DNA of 15,871 nucleotides from Bacteroidia bacterium (GCA_026391235.1 JAPLDV010000065.1:1-15871); one strand, 5' to 3'; positions 1-8,143 are shown, numbered from the stretch's first letter. The notes: generated from the sequence alone by a model not told the origin. Numbers and translations: made by a program.

Positions 1-1
1 G

Positions 2-1117
2 TTCAATCCGGTGAACTTTAACGCGGATGAGTGGATTGGACTGGCAAAGGAAACCGGGATGAAATATTTCGTGATCACCTCAAAGCATCATGATGGATTC
101 GCTCTGTGGCCTTCGGAATACACTGACTTTGATATCGCTTCAACACCATACAAGAAAGATGTGCTGAAAGCTATGGAGCTGGCATGTGAAAAGCAGGGGA
201 TCATGTTCGGGACTTATCATTCCATACTCGACTGGCATCATCCGGATTATACCACCCGTTATGGCGGCGATCCGAGGCCGGTCGACAGCTCAACAATGGT
301 TAAGTATAAAAAGTATCTGTTTAATCAGGTGAAGGAACTGGTTCAGAATTATCACACCAATATCCTTTGGTTCGACGGGCAATGGGAAGGTTCTTGGACA
401 CACAAGGATGGAATGGAACTCTATAAATATGTCCGCGACATGCGCGACGATATACTGATCAATAACCGGGTGGATAAGGGTTTCAAAGGAATGGCCGGGA
501 TGACTGATAGTGTTGCCAAATATGCCGGTGATTATGGAACACCTGAACAGCGGATCGGGGGATTCAGCCGGGATTATCCGTGGGAATCCTGCATTACAGT
601 GGGTGAACAGTGGGCATGGAAGCCTAACGACAAACTAAAAAGTGTGGATGAGATTGTGCATACCCTGATTAAGACGGTTGGCGGCAATGGTAACCTTTTG
701 CTTAACGTTGGCCCGATGCCCGACGGCCGGATCGAACCAAGGCAGGTTGATTTACTGAAAGGAGTGGGGAATTGGGTGAAGGTTAATGGTGAAGGGATTT
801 ACGGTACTCGCGGCGGTCCGTTCCTGCCCAACGATAAAATGGCTTCCACGCATAAAGGACAGTTCATCTATCTGCATGTTATGGATAAAACCATGAAGGA
901 AATTAAACTGCCTCTGCCTCAAGGAGTAAAAGCTACAAGAGTCAGCCTGCTGGGTGGAAAATCCGTGAGTTATGATAACCGCCAACGGGAGTTGCTGATC
1001 CGGGTACCGGAGAATATTTTGGATTCACCGGCTTACGTACTGAAAATCAGGATAAACCGGGATGCCTCCAGGATAGAACCCATCGAATTTAATAGCGCTC
1101 AGAAGCAGTTGAAATGA
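2..1117 (+). CDS. Alpha-L-fucosidase, glycoside hydrolase family 29 (5' partial)
   Basis: Retaining exo-fucosidase that removes terminal alpha-L-fucose from glycans. The frame is open from the window edge (FNPVNFNADEW...), so the N-terminus and any signal peptide lie outside. What remains is most of the (beta/alpha)8 catalytic barrel plus a short C-terminal beta-rich region. Family hallmarks are visible: the substrate-pocket segment SKHHDGFALW (about bases 77-106), and the nucleophile Asp in ILWFDGQWEG (codon 374-376). The Glu in YGTPEQRIGG (codon 545-547) is the likely acid/base, because its 57-residue spacing from the nucleophile resembles Bacteroides GH29 enzymes; the acid/base position varies in this family, so that assignment is inferred. 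The stretch GGNGNLLLNVGPMPDG near bases 680-725 is also typical of GH29. The gene is convergent with the Lgt-like gene downstream. The family call is secure; the natural substrate (host glycan, algal fucan or plant xyloglucan) cannot be told. Confidence 0.95.
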   Translation, partial: FNPVNFNADEWIGLAKETGMKYFVITSKHHDGFALWPSEYTDFDIASTPYKKDVLKAMELACEKQGIMFGTYHSILDWHHPDYTTRYGGDPRPVDSSTMVKYKKYLFNQVKELVQNYHTNILWFDGQWEGSWTHKDGMELYKYVRDMRDDILINNRVDKGFKGMAGMTDSVAKYAGDYGTPEQRIGGFSRDYPWESCITVGEQWAWKPNDKLKSVDEIVHTLIKTVGGNGNLLLNVGPMPDGRIEPRQVDLLKGVGNWVKVNGEGIYGTRGGPFLPNDKMASTHKGQFIYLHVMDKTMKEIKLPLPQGVKATRVSLLGGKSVSYDNRQRELLIRVPENILDSPAYVLKIRINRDASRIEPIEFNSAQKQLK

Positions 1118-1148
1118 TATAACAGGGGTATCGATAAACTCCGATTAC

Positions 1149-1176
1149 ACCAAAATTCAGGTGATGGCATTTTGGT
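1149..1176. terminator. Candidate intergenic hairpin between convergent genes
   Basis: An 8-bp perfect inverted repeat, ACCAAAAT (1149-1156) and ATTTTGGT (1169-1176), with a 12-nt loop, lies in the 112-bp gap between two convergent genes. Its placement suits a bidirectional terminator. The stem is AT-rich and no run of T follows on either side, so termination is inferred from position only. Confidence 0.35.
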
Positions 1177-1229
1177 CCAGCCTCTTAATCATATCGCTCT
1201 GTATCAGCCAGTATGACTAACCTATAGTT

Positions 1230-2987
1230 TCAACCTTGGGGTTTTTTAAGTCTGGTGAGTTTTTCGCGGTACCCGAAATTGTATGACAGGGCCAGCGAGC
1301 CAAATGCTTTATTACCAAGATAAATCGCCGGACTAAAGTAAAGGTGGTCAAGGAGGCGGAATTCTCCCATAATGTAAAAGTTGGTCACTAATACATCTGA
1401 ATTAAATCCGCTGAATGACAAACCAGTTCTAAGCGCTATCTCGCCATTTGTCCTGAACCCTGATCCCAATCCGAGGTGGAAATACGAAAGATGTCCGTTT
1501 ATTTGCATCTTATCGAGTATGCCGGCATCAAAGAAAAAGACATTCGTAGGACCAAAACGAACAGAAACGGAAGGCAGAAATCTCAAGGAATCCGGCCACT
1601 GCGGTGTCCGGAAGACATTCAATCCAAGCCCCAATCCGATAGCCCTGCGATTATATTCAATAAAAGGATTTATTCCGTAGGTAAATGACCCGGGATCCTC
1701 CCAATAGCTGCCCTGCAGATGGGTACGGCTGTTAATATCGGCAATCCAGCCCCGTGCGCCAAAACCAAATTGGTTCTGTTTGTTTGGCTGGTAATGATAA
1801 CTGAGGCTGATACCACCGGTAGCCTGATTCAATACTTGTCTGCTTGTTATATTGCCCTGGCAGTCTTTGGTACGGTGTTCATAATTGCCGGTACTTCCGG
1901 CAATACTTAAATTAAACCAGGTTTTAACCGGATCCTGCCTGAGTGAGTCCGCCTCGGTTTTAATCAGATCCTGGCTCATCGTGGTAAAGGCAATCAGCAA
2001 AATCAGGATGAATGCCAGTCGGGTTTTTGAAAAGGCAACAGCCAGAAATAATTTATACAGGGTTGCAGCCACCGCGAAGGTCACCAGAATCTGTAAAAGA
2101 ACGAGTTCCTGGAATTCAAACAAACGTCGCAGGTTCCAGATCAGAAAAATTACGATAAACAAGGTGATCAAGGTCCGGGGCAGATTTTCCTGCAGTGGTA
2201 TTTCAACCCGGACCGGGCTGGCCCTTCTCTCTTTCCTGATCAGAAATAAAGTAAAAGCAAGAGCCAACACCAGAATAATCCATTGCAAATAATTGATTCC
2301 CAGGAACGATTGGGAATACCATTTAATGGCCGGAGTTTCCCGGAAGAATTCCACCACAAACCGCATCATACCCAATAGAAGCATGCCAAATATCCCCCGG
2401 CTGCCCGGTGATTTCCATGCACCGCGGGTTCCCCAGATAATTGTCCACACGATCAGTGCACCAAAAACCATATATAGCTGAGCCGGATGAAGTCCGCAGG
2501 TGACCAGTTCTCCGGCATGTATTTGTCCCGTGGTCATATAATGATCGAATGCCGATGTCCCGGCCGGATAAGAAACTGCCCATGGCAGATTGGTGGGCCT
2601 GCCGTAACAACATCCGTTGATAAAACATCCGATGCGCTGAACAACCAGCATCCAGGGCAGTATCATGATCATCGAATCCATAATGGATGTTCTGAGCTTC
2701 ATGAACCAGCGTACTGCCATCAATCCGATTGCAAAGAACAGCACGCCGCCCGGAACAAATTTGGAATAAACCTGATCACCGGCGGAGGAGGCGATCAATC
2801 TAAACCAATCACTTACGGGAAAGCCCATGAGCTTTATACCCGCAATGAATAAGGTCAATAACAAAGCAACAACGGTTAGCCAGGCCGCTGCAGAATAATT
2901 TTTTCTGATTCCGTAACCAATCAGAAAAATAGTTCCGATCAGAAGATTGGTCAGATAAAACCAGCCAAAGGGTATATAATCAGGCAT
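1230..2987 (-). CDS. Lgt-family (prolipoprotein diacylglyceryl transferase-like) membrane protein fused to a C-terminal beta-barrel-like domain
   Basis: 585 residues. The first ~250 form an Lgt-like multi-pass inner-membrane unit with hydrophobic segments near 8-25, 34-52, 78-96, 101-118, 170-186, 198-215 and 232-250. The core motif is QRIGCFINGCCYGRPT (117-132), with HPAQLY at 167-172 and RFVVEFFRE at 209-217. By alignment with E. coli Lgt, Arg118 matches essential Arg143, Gly129 matches Gly154 and Arg209 matches Arg239, but Cys121 replaces Asn146. The usual HGG element appears as VPGG (78-81). Two more hydrophobic segments follow (270-287, 294-315). Then KTRLAFILILLIAFTTMSQDL (321-341) looks like a signal peptide, and ~240 residues rich in alternating aromatic/glycine strands look like an outer-membrane beta-barrel. 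Canonical Lgt is about 270-300 residues, so half of this protein is extra. It may be a diverged paralogue with another function rather than the housekeeping Lgt. It is divergent from the TonB-dependent receptor. The Lgt fold is confident; activity and the barrel are inference. Confidence 0.85.
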   Translation of the reverse strand: MPDYIPFGWFYLTNLLIGTIFLIGYGIRKNYSAAAWLTVVALLLTLFIAGIKLMGFPVSDWFRLIASSAGDQVYSKFVPGGVLFFAIGLMAVRWFMKLRTSIMDSMIMILPWMLVVQRIGCFINGCCYGRPTNLPWAVSYPAGTSAFDHYMTTGQIHAGELVTCGLHPAQLYMVFGALIVWTIIWGTRGAWKSPGSRGIFGMLLLGMMRFVVEFFRETPAIKWYSQSFLGINYLQWIILVLALAFTLFLIRKERRASPVRVEIPLQENLPRTLITLFIVIFLIWNLRRLFEFQELVLLQILVTFAVAATLYKLFLAVAFSKTRLAFILILLIAFTTMSQDLIKTEADSLRQDPVKTWFNLSIAGSTGNYEHRTKDCQGNITSRQVLNQATGGISLSYHYQPNKQNQFGFGARGWIADINSRTHLQGSYWEDPGSFTYGINPFIEYNRRAIGLGLGLNVFRTPQWPDSLRFLPSVSVRFGPTNVFFFDAGILDKMQINGHLSYFHLGLGSGFRTNGEIALRTGLSFSGFNSDVLVTNFYIMGEFRLLDHLYFSPAIYLGNKAFGSLALSYNFGYREKLTRLKKPQG

Positions 2988-3050
2988 TTCACAGGTTTTT
3001 AGAAGTTCTTATACGGAGCGAATAGGTTAATGTTTCGGCCATAAACTGAT

Positions 3051-3063
3051 AATGTTAAACATT
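3051..3063. repeat. 13-nt palindrome in a divergent intergenic region
   Basis: AATGTT-A-AACATT is a perfect 6-bp inverted repeat with a one-base centre, lying in the 184-bp gap between the divergent Lgt-like and TonB-receptor genes. A second AT-only palindrome, ATAATATTAT, is at 3100-3109. Either could be an operator, but such AT-rich palindromes also arise by chance. I found no convincing Bacteroidota promoter (TAnnTTTG) for either gene in this gap. Confidence 0.25.
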
Positions 3064-3171
3064 TGAAAATTGAAATTATTTATTGATCGTCATGCTTCAA
3101 TAATATTATCAGGGAACCGTTTAAACTTTTGATGTTCTTTTATGTTCTAATGGCACTTATAGGTATTGCTG

Positions 3172-5505
3172 ATGAAGATCAAATTCTTGTTTTTTTGTTT
3201 TGCCGTTTTCACCTTATTGGTTTCTTATAATTCAATGGCTGAGGATGATAGATATTCCTTAAGCGGTTATATCAAGGATGCTAAAACAGGAGAGGTATTA
3301 TTGTATGCCAATGTGGTGATCGCTGAACTCAAAACAGGAGCCTCAACCAACCAATATGGGTACTATTCGCTGAAGGTACCGGCAGGCAACTATACCATAC
3401 AATATTCCTATCTTGGTTATGAAACGGTTTCCCGAAAGATTAGCCTCAAATCCAATATCAATGCGGATATCGAGCTTGTTCCAAAATATACTTCACTTAA
3501 TGCAGTGGAGATCACGGGAAAAAGTGAGAAAAATTCGGTCAGGAGTCTGGAAATGAGTGCTATTCAGTTAGACATCAAGCAATTGAAAGCGATTCCCCTG
3601 CTATTTGGCGAAAGAGACATTCTGAAAAGCATCCAGCTCTTGCCCGGCGTGAGCCCCGGCAGTGAAGGAAGCAGTAACTATTTTGTCAGGGGTGGCGAGG
3701 CCGACCAGAACCATATTCTACTGGACGAAGCACCGGTTTATAACGCATCCCACCTGATGGGTTTCTTTTCTGTGTTTAATTCAGATGCGATCAAGGACGT
3801 CAAGCTTTATAAAGGAGGGATACCTGCACCATATGGAGGGCGCGTATCATCGGTGCTCGATATCCGGATGAGGGATGGAAATTCAAAAGAATGGGGAGTA
3901 TCCGGCGGCATCGGACTGATTTCATCCCGCTTAACTATTGAAGGCCCCCTGGTTAAAGATAAAGGCTCAATCATGATATCGGGCCGCAGGACTTATGCTG
4001 ACGTTGCAGTAAAGGCGGTGAGTAACAAGGCTGACAGCACTACCTTTTATTTTTATGATTTCAACCTGAAAGCCAATTACATTCTTGGAGTCAAGGACCG
4101 TTTGTATTTATCGGGATACATTGGCAGGGATATTTTCGGAAGGAAGCAGATCGGTTTCGATTCCGGGAACGCTACACTTACTTTGCGATGGAACCACACT
4201 TTCAACCAGGAGCTTTTCTTAAATACCTCGCTGATTTACAGTGATTACAATTACGGATTCAAAGCATCGTTCGGCGCTAACTCCTTTAAACTGACATCGG
4301 GGATTCTCGATTATAGTATAAAACAGGATTATACATGGTATCCGAATACGAACAACATGATACGCTTTGGATTGAATTCAGCCTATCATCAGTTCAAGCC
4401 CGGAAATTTTACTTCCGGAAATGAATCTGATACAACCGGTATCCTTAGCACTATTCAACCTCAACAGGCCCTCGAGAGTGGAGTATATATTTCCAATGAG
4501 CACAAAATCAGTGAGACCTTCAGCATGAATTACGGCTTAAGGCTGAGCCTTTTTAACAACATCGGACCATATTCGGTTAAGTCCTACAACAGCAATAAGG
4601 AGATTATTGATTCAACCGCCTATTCCAACGGTAAAATCTATAATACCTATGTTGGATTTGAGCCGAGGATAACAGCGAACTATCTGCTTAACAGTACAAA
4701 TTCAATTAAGGCCAGCTATAATCGAATGTTTCAATACCTGCATATCCTCTCAAATTCAATATCGAGTTCCCCAACTGATATCTGGGCACCCAGCACACCT
4801 TTAATTAAGCCGACCATTGCGGACCAGGTTGCACTGGGATATTTTAAAAATCTACCAAAGAAGAACTGGGATCTGAGTGTTGAAGCCTATTATAAAATTT
4901 TAAGCAATCTCGTTGATTATAAGAACGGCGCTAATACATTTTTAAATCCGGATTTGGAAGCAGAGCTTGAGTTTGGCAGGGGCAGGGCGTACGGCGTGGA
5001 ATTCGCGGTCAGCAGGAATAGCGGTAAGCTTACCGGCTGGGTCAGTTACACCCTTTCAAAATCAGAAAAACAATTTGATCAGATCAATTTCGGGAAATGG
5101 TTCTCTGCCCGGCAGGACCGGACGCACAATATTTCCATTGTTGCAACCTATCAACTTACCGACAGATTTGCCTTTTCGGGAAATTGGATTTATTATACCG
5201 GTGATGCAGTAACCTTTCCGAGTGGTAAATACCTGATCGATAGTGCGTTAATAAATCTTTATACCGAGAGAAACGGTTCACGTATGCCCAATTATCACCG
5301 GTTGGATTTGGGAATTACTTATCAATTTAAGCCTAAAAGGAGATGGAGCTCCGATATTAATGTGTCGGTATACAATGTGTACGACCGGAAAAACGCCTAC
5401 AGTATTTCGTTCAGGGAAAGTGAAACAGTACCCGGAACCACTGAAGCAGTGCGACTTGCGCTTTTTGGAATTGTACCCTCTATAACCTGGAACTTTAAGT
5501 TTTAG
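3172..5505 (+). CDS. TonB-dependent outer-membrane receptor with carboxypeptidase-regulatory-like N-terminal domain
   Basis: 777 residues from the ATG at 3172, which starts directly with a signal peptide (MKIKFLFFCF..., likely cleaved after SMA, residue 23); an in-frame TTG two codons earlier is less likely. Order of parts: signal peptide; carboxypeptidase-regulatory-like beta-sandwich about 28-103 (LSGYIKDAKTGEVLLYANV, then the ...YTIQYSYLGYE... strand); plug domain about 120-235 with NYFVRGGEADQNHILLDEAP (169-188) and GGIPAPYGGRVSSVLDIRMR (215-234); then a long beta-barrel ending in WNFKF, a terminal aromatic typical of outer-membrane barrels. It should import a ligand across the outer membrane using TonB/ExbBD energy. 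The stop is 6 bp from the DUF4249 lipoprotein start, so the two are almost certainly cotranscribed. There is no SusD partner, so this is not a Sus-type glycan pair, and the ligand is unknown. Confidence 0.93.
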   Translation: MKIKFLFFCFAVFTLLVSYNSMAEDDRYSLSGYIKDAKTGEVLLYANVVIAELKTGASTNQYGYYSLKVPAGNYTIQYSYLGYETVSRKISLKSNINADIELVPKYTSLNAVEITGKSEKNSVRSLEMSAIQLDIKQLKAIPLLFGERDILKSIQLLPGVSPGSEGSSNYFVRGGEADQNHILLDEAPVYNASHLMGFFSVFNSDAIKDVKLYKGGIPAPYGGRVSSVLDIRMRDGNSKEWGVSGGIGLISSRLTIEGPLVKDKGSIMISGRRTYADVAVKAVSNKADSTTFYFYDFNLKANYILGVKDRLYLSGYIGRDIFGRKQIGFDSGNATLTLRWNHTFNQELFLNTSLIYSDYNYGFKASFGANSFKLTSGILDYSIKQDYTWYPNTNNMIRFGLNSAYHQFKPGNFTSGNESDTTGILSTIQPQQALESGVYISNEHKISETFSMNYGLRLSLFNNIGPYSVKSYNSNKEIIDSTAYSNGKIYNTYVGFEPRITANYLLNSTNSIKASYNRMFQYLHILSNSISSSPTDIWAPSTPLIKPTIADQVALGYFKNLPKKNWDLSVEAYYKILSNLVDYKNGANTFLNPDLEAELEFGRGRAYGVEFAVSRNSGKLTGWVSYTLSKSEKQFDQINFGKWFSARQDRTHNISIVATYQLTDRFAFSGNWIYYTGDAVTFPSGKYLIDSALINLYTERNGSRMPNYHRLDLGITYQFKPKRRWSSDINVSVYNVYDRKNAYSISFRESETVPGTTEAVRLALFGIVPSITWNFKF

Positions 5506-5511
5506 AAAAAA

Positions 5512-6327
5512 ATGACCAAATTAAATTCCTTACCGGTTTTTCTGATTCTTTCCCTGGCTATTATTTTGGCTTCGTGCGAGGATGTTATCAAGCTCGATTT
5601 AAAAAACTCACCATCCAGAACCGTCATCGAAGCTACCCTCAACGTATCCAAAGGGGAATGCATGGTTCAGGTGACTAAATCGCTCGACTTTTATCAGATT
5701 GATTCATTTGTTAAGGTTGAAAGGGCAACTGTTGAACTGGTAAACGGTTCAGGTGCGGTGCAGACTTTACCTGAAGTCAGCCCGGGTACTTATTTTGCTG
5801 GCAATCTGTTCGTCAGCCCGGGTGAGATTTTTCGTTTAAACATTAATGGATCTGATGGCCAGAAATATTCTGCTCAAACAAAAGCTCCGGAGGACGTTCT
5901 GTTGGATAGTTTAAAGGTGGTTCCGGGTTTTGATGATCCCCACCCTGGAAGCTCACCAAGATATCTGTTAAATCTTAAATGGAAGGATCCTGTAGCTGTA
6001 GCCAATTTCTACCGGTTTAAGGTAACAACCAACGGCAAACCGCACAGCGGAAGCTTCAGTATTACCAATGATAAATTCTTTAATGGAACTGAGGTAGACA
6101 TGCCTCTTAACCGGTATCATTTTGAAATTGGTGATACTGTTCGCCTCGAATTTCAATCTATAGATTCTTTAAGTTATTCATATTACAGCCAGATCAATGA
6201 TATGGCGCGACCCAGTTTCGTTGCAGCAACCCCGTACAATCCCGTCGGAAATTTTGATAATGGTGCCCTGGGATATTTTGGAATTTACTATTCCGATGTC
6301 AGGGACCTCATAATTTCAATATTGTAA
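5512..6327 (+). CDS. DUF4249 domain lipoprotein, partner of the TonB-dependent receptor
   Basis: 271 residues. It starts with a lipoprotein signal peptide whose lipobox is LASC, giving lipidated Cys22 (ASCEDVIKLDLK), the usual opening of DUF4249 proteins. The body is beta-rich: an N-terminal region on the theme 'TVIEATLNVSKGECMVQVTKS', a turn YFAGNLFVSPGEIFRLNI, and the C-terminal NGALGYFGIYYSD motif close to the end, as is usual in the family. Length is within the family range and there is no sign of damage. DUF4249 genes commonly sit directly behind a TonB-dependent receptor, as here (6-bp gap, A-rich leader). The product is presumably an outer-membrane lipoprotein that helps the receptor capture its ligand, although the biochemical role of the family is not known to me. 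Confidence 0.92.
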   Translation: MTKLNSLPVFLILSLAIILASCEDVIKLDLKNSPSRTVIEATLNVSKGECMVQVTKSLDFYQIDSFVKVERATVELVNGSGAVQTLPEVSPGTYFAGNLFVSPGEIFRLNINGSDGQKYSAQTKAPEDVLLDSLKVVPGFDDPHPGSSPRYLLNLKWKDPVAVANFYRFKVTTNGKPHSGSFSITNDKFFNGTEVDMPLNRYHFEIGDTVRLEFQSIDSLSYSYYSQINDMARPSFVAATPYNPVGNFDNGALGYFGIYYSDVRDLIISIL

Positions 6328-6390
6328 AATACACTATTTTCGATTTGGGATTTGTTTTTGGATTCTGGCTAAAAGAATTAATCTTACGGT

Positions 6391-7359
6391 ATGGAGAGTA
6401 AAGAAATCATAAATTATTTCGTTGTCCCCGATAAGCCCGGCCGAAAGTACACAACAGAAAATGATACCCGGTGGGGTGGATTTTTTGAGCCCGACCCGTC
6501 TGAAAATCCTGGTAAAACAGATGATGGCCTAAGGGTGGTGCTTTTTGCCAGTTGGGATTACGGTTACCTTGTGCTTGAAACACTGAAGGAATTTGAACAG
6601 AAATTTCCGGGACAATTAAATCTTGTCGGATTGGTAACAGATGATCCAGTGAACCCGGATGCCAAAATCTCTTTGAAGAAACGCGTTTGGAATTTACTTG
6701 AATTGCCATACCGGGTTATAGATGAGACGTTTATCATCGAGTCTGGTCTCAACCACGGAATTCCTGTTTATACTGGCGAGGTCAAGGTAAAATCATTTCA
6801 GAGGATCATGGAAAAATGGAATCCTGATGCAATCCTTGTATGTGTTTTCGGTCAAATCATCGATTCTTTCACAATAAACTTGCCCCGCTACGGTATTTAT
6901 AATTTTCATCCTTCAGATTTATCACTGCACCAGGGAGCCGGTCCTGCTCCTTACGACGATCTTGCAAACCGTTGTGAGGGAACCACAGTGTGGTCCGTCC
7001 ATCATATTACTGAGGAGGTTGATCGCGGCGAGGTGGTCGGGAAATCCACTCCGGTTAATGTACTTGATTCAAAAGGAGATTTGCCAGGGAATCCGCTGGT
7101 TGTTTATCATAAACTTGCAGAAGTACTAAGTCCACTGGCATACTTTCTGGTGAAAGAACTGAGTCGGAATTTTGAATTGAACAGACCCGGCAAGATTGGC
7201 CGTATCGACTTTGACGGGTTGATTCCGGATAAAATTAAAACCAGCCTCATGCAACCGGTTACCCATGATTCATGGACTGATGTACTGACGGTTCCTGAGG
7301 GATTCCTATTTAAGCCTGGGCAAAATGAACCGGTAAGTCAGGTAGGCGCTGATCGCTGA
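6391..7359 (+). CDS. Formyltransferase-fold enzyme (formyl_trans_N family), substrate unknown
   Basis: 322 residues. From about residue 47 (LRVVLFASWDYGYLVLETL) the protein follows the N-terminal domain of 10-formyltetrahydrofolate-dependent formyltransferases. VCVFGQII (149-156) is followed by YNFHPSDLSLHQGAGPAPYD (170-189) and EEVDRGEVV (208-216). This preserves the Asn-His-Asp catalytic set: Asn171, His173 and Asp211, whose 40-residue spacing is close to the Asn106...Asp144 spacing of E. coli Fmt. It differs from Fmt in having a ~46-residue N-terminal extension and a C-terminal third (about 217-322) that does not resemble the Fmt tRNA-binding domain. It is therefore more likely a small-molecule formyltransferase than the initiator-tRNA enzyme. 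It lies 63 bp after the DUF4249 gene with its own probable transcription, and its last 54 bp overlap the convergent membrane gene. Family confident, substrate unknown. Confidence 0.85.
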   Translation: MESKEIINYFVVPDKPGRKYTTENDTRWGGFFEPDPSENPGKTDDGLRVVLFASWDYGYLVLETLKEFEQKFPGQLNLVGLVTDDPVNPDAKISLKKRVWNLLELPYRVIDETFIIESGLNHGIPVYTGEVKVKSFQRIMEKWNPDAILVCVFGQIIDSFTINLPRYGIYNFHPSDLSLHQGAGPAPYDDLANRCEGTTVWSVHHITEEVDRGEVVGKSTPVNVLDSKGDLPGNPLVVYHKLAEVLSPLAYFLVKELSRNFELNRPGKIGRIDFDGLIPDKIKTSLMQPVTHDSWTDVLTVPEGFLFKPGQNEPVSQVGADR

Positions 7360-8118
7360 TACACAGATCGATAAGAATGTACCGAGATAGAGACCGGTAT
7401 AAAGGTAAAGGTATCTCAGTGCAATGGCATAAACAGCCAATGTAATCATTCCTGTTACCATGAGCGGCTTGGTCATTGCTCTGGAAAATTCAATACCATG
7501 TGCCTGATATGAAATGGTCAGCGTTGAAATAAACATGGCCGGGAATGCTGCAATCACTCCTTCTAACTCAGGATTTCCGATCCTTGCAATGAGAACGGTC
7601 GACATAACTACAGCTCCCCCAAACACAGAACGGATGGCAAGATGTTTTTCCGGCTGCCCATTTTTTTGAGAGGATACGGACTTGATTAATAAGTACTTTT
7701 CAAGAATAAAGTATGCGAAAAGCATTACTGCAGCATATATCGCCAGGTTGAGTATGAATTTTTCCCACCTGAAAAACACTACTATTGTTGATAAAAGAAA
7801 CCAGAAACACAAACTTGATATTAGAGCAAGCATAAAACCCAGGCGGGCGATAAAGGCATAAACAACTAAAAATAAACCGGATATTGCAATGGCGATCGGA
7901 AATATGGTAGTAGCAGATGAAGCAATTTCAGGGGATTGTGTAAACCCAACGAAAAAAAAAGATAAAAGTGCCGTTGAAGGAAGTCCTCCGATGAACCCGC
8001 CGGTCTTACTGCCTAATCGAAGCCCGGCAAGAACGGTAAAGTATATCCAGCAGCTTCCGATCAGGAATGTCAGGAGTAATTGCAGGAGAAATATTTTAGT
8101 TATCATCAGTGCCAACAT
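7306..8118 (-). CDS. Multi-pass inner-membrane protein with two DUF3147-like halves
   Basis: 270 residues from the ATG at 8118 (an in-frame TTG one codon upstream and an ATG at 8106 are alternatives). About eight to nine hydrophobic segments are spread over the protein, with one hydrophilic loop (about 147-160). The two halves look alike: residues ~30-60 (LAGLRLGSKTGGFIGGLPST...) match ~175-205 (LIARIGNPELEGVIAAFPAM...), each followed by a similar run of helices. The 'G..IAAFPA' signature resembles the small DUF3147 membrane family, so this may be an internally duplicated member. That link is from memory of the motif and not tested. The start is 25 bp after the stop of the TlpA-like gene, so the two probably form an operon. 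The 3' end overlaps the convergent formyltransferase by 54 bp. The function is unknown; a transporter or channel is possible. Confidence 0.8.
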   Translation of the reverse strand: MLALMITKIFLLQLLLTFLIGSCWIYFTVLAGLRLGSKTGGFIGGLPSTALLSFFFVGFTQSPEIASSATTIFPIAIAISGLFLVVYAFIARLGFMLALISSLCFWFLLSTIVVFFRWEKFILNLAIYAAVMLFAYFILEKYLLIKSVSSQKNGQPEKHLAIRSVFGGAVVMSTVLIARIGNPELEGVIAAFPAMFISTLTISYQAHGIEFSRAMTKPLMVTGMITLAVYAIALRYLYLYTGLYLGTFLSICVSAISAYLTYRFILPRLK

Positions 8119-8143
8119 CAAATAAATAGTAGGAAACCTTCAG

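Noticed and set aside
1381..2852. Several plus-strand open frames of 60-135 codons opposite the Lgt-like gene
   Set aside because: They are antisense shadows of a well-supported coding frame, with no recognisable protein features.
6335..6342. TATTTTCG as a -7 promoter element for the formyltransferase gene
   Set aside because: No matching upstream TTG/TTTG box at a suitable distance; a single 8-mer in AT-rich sequence is expected by chance.
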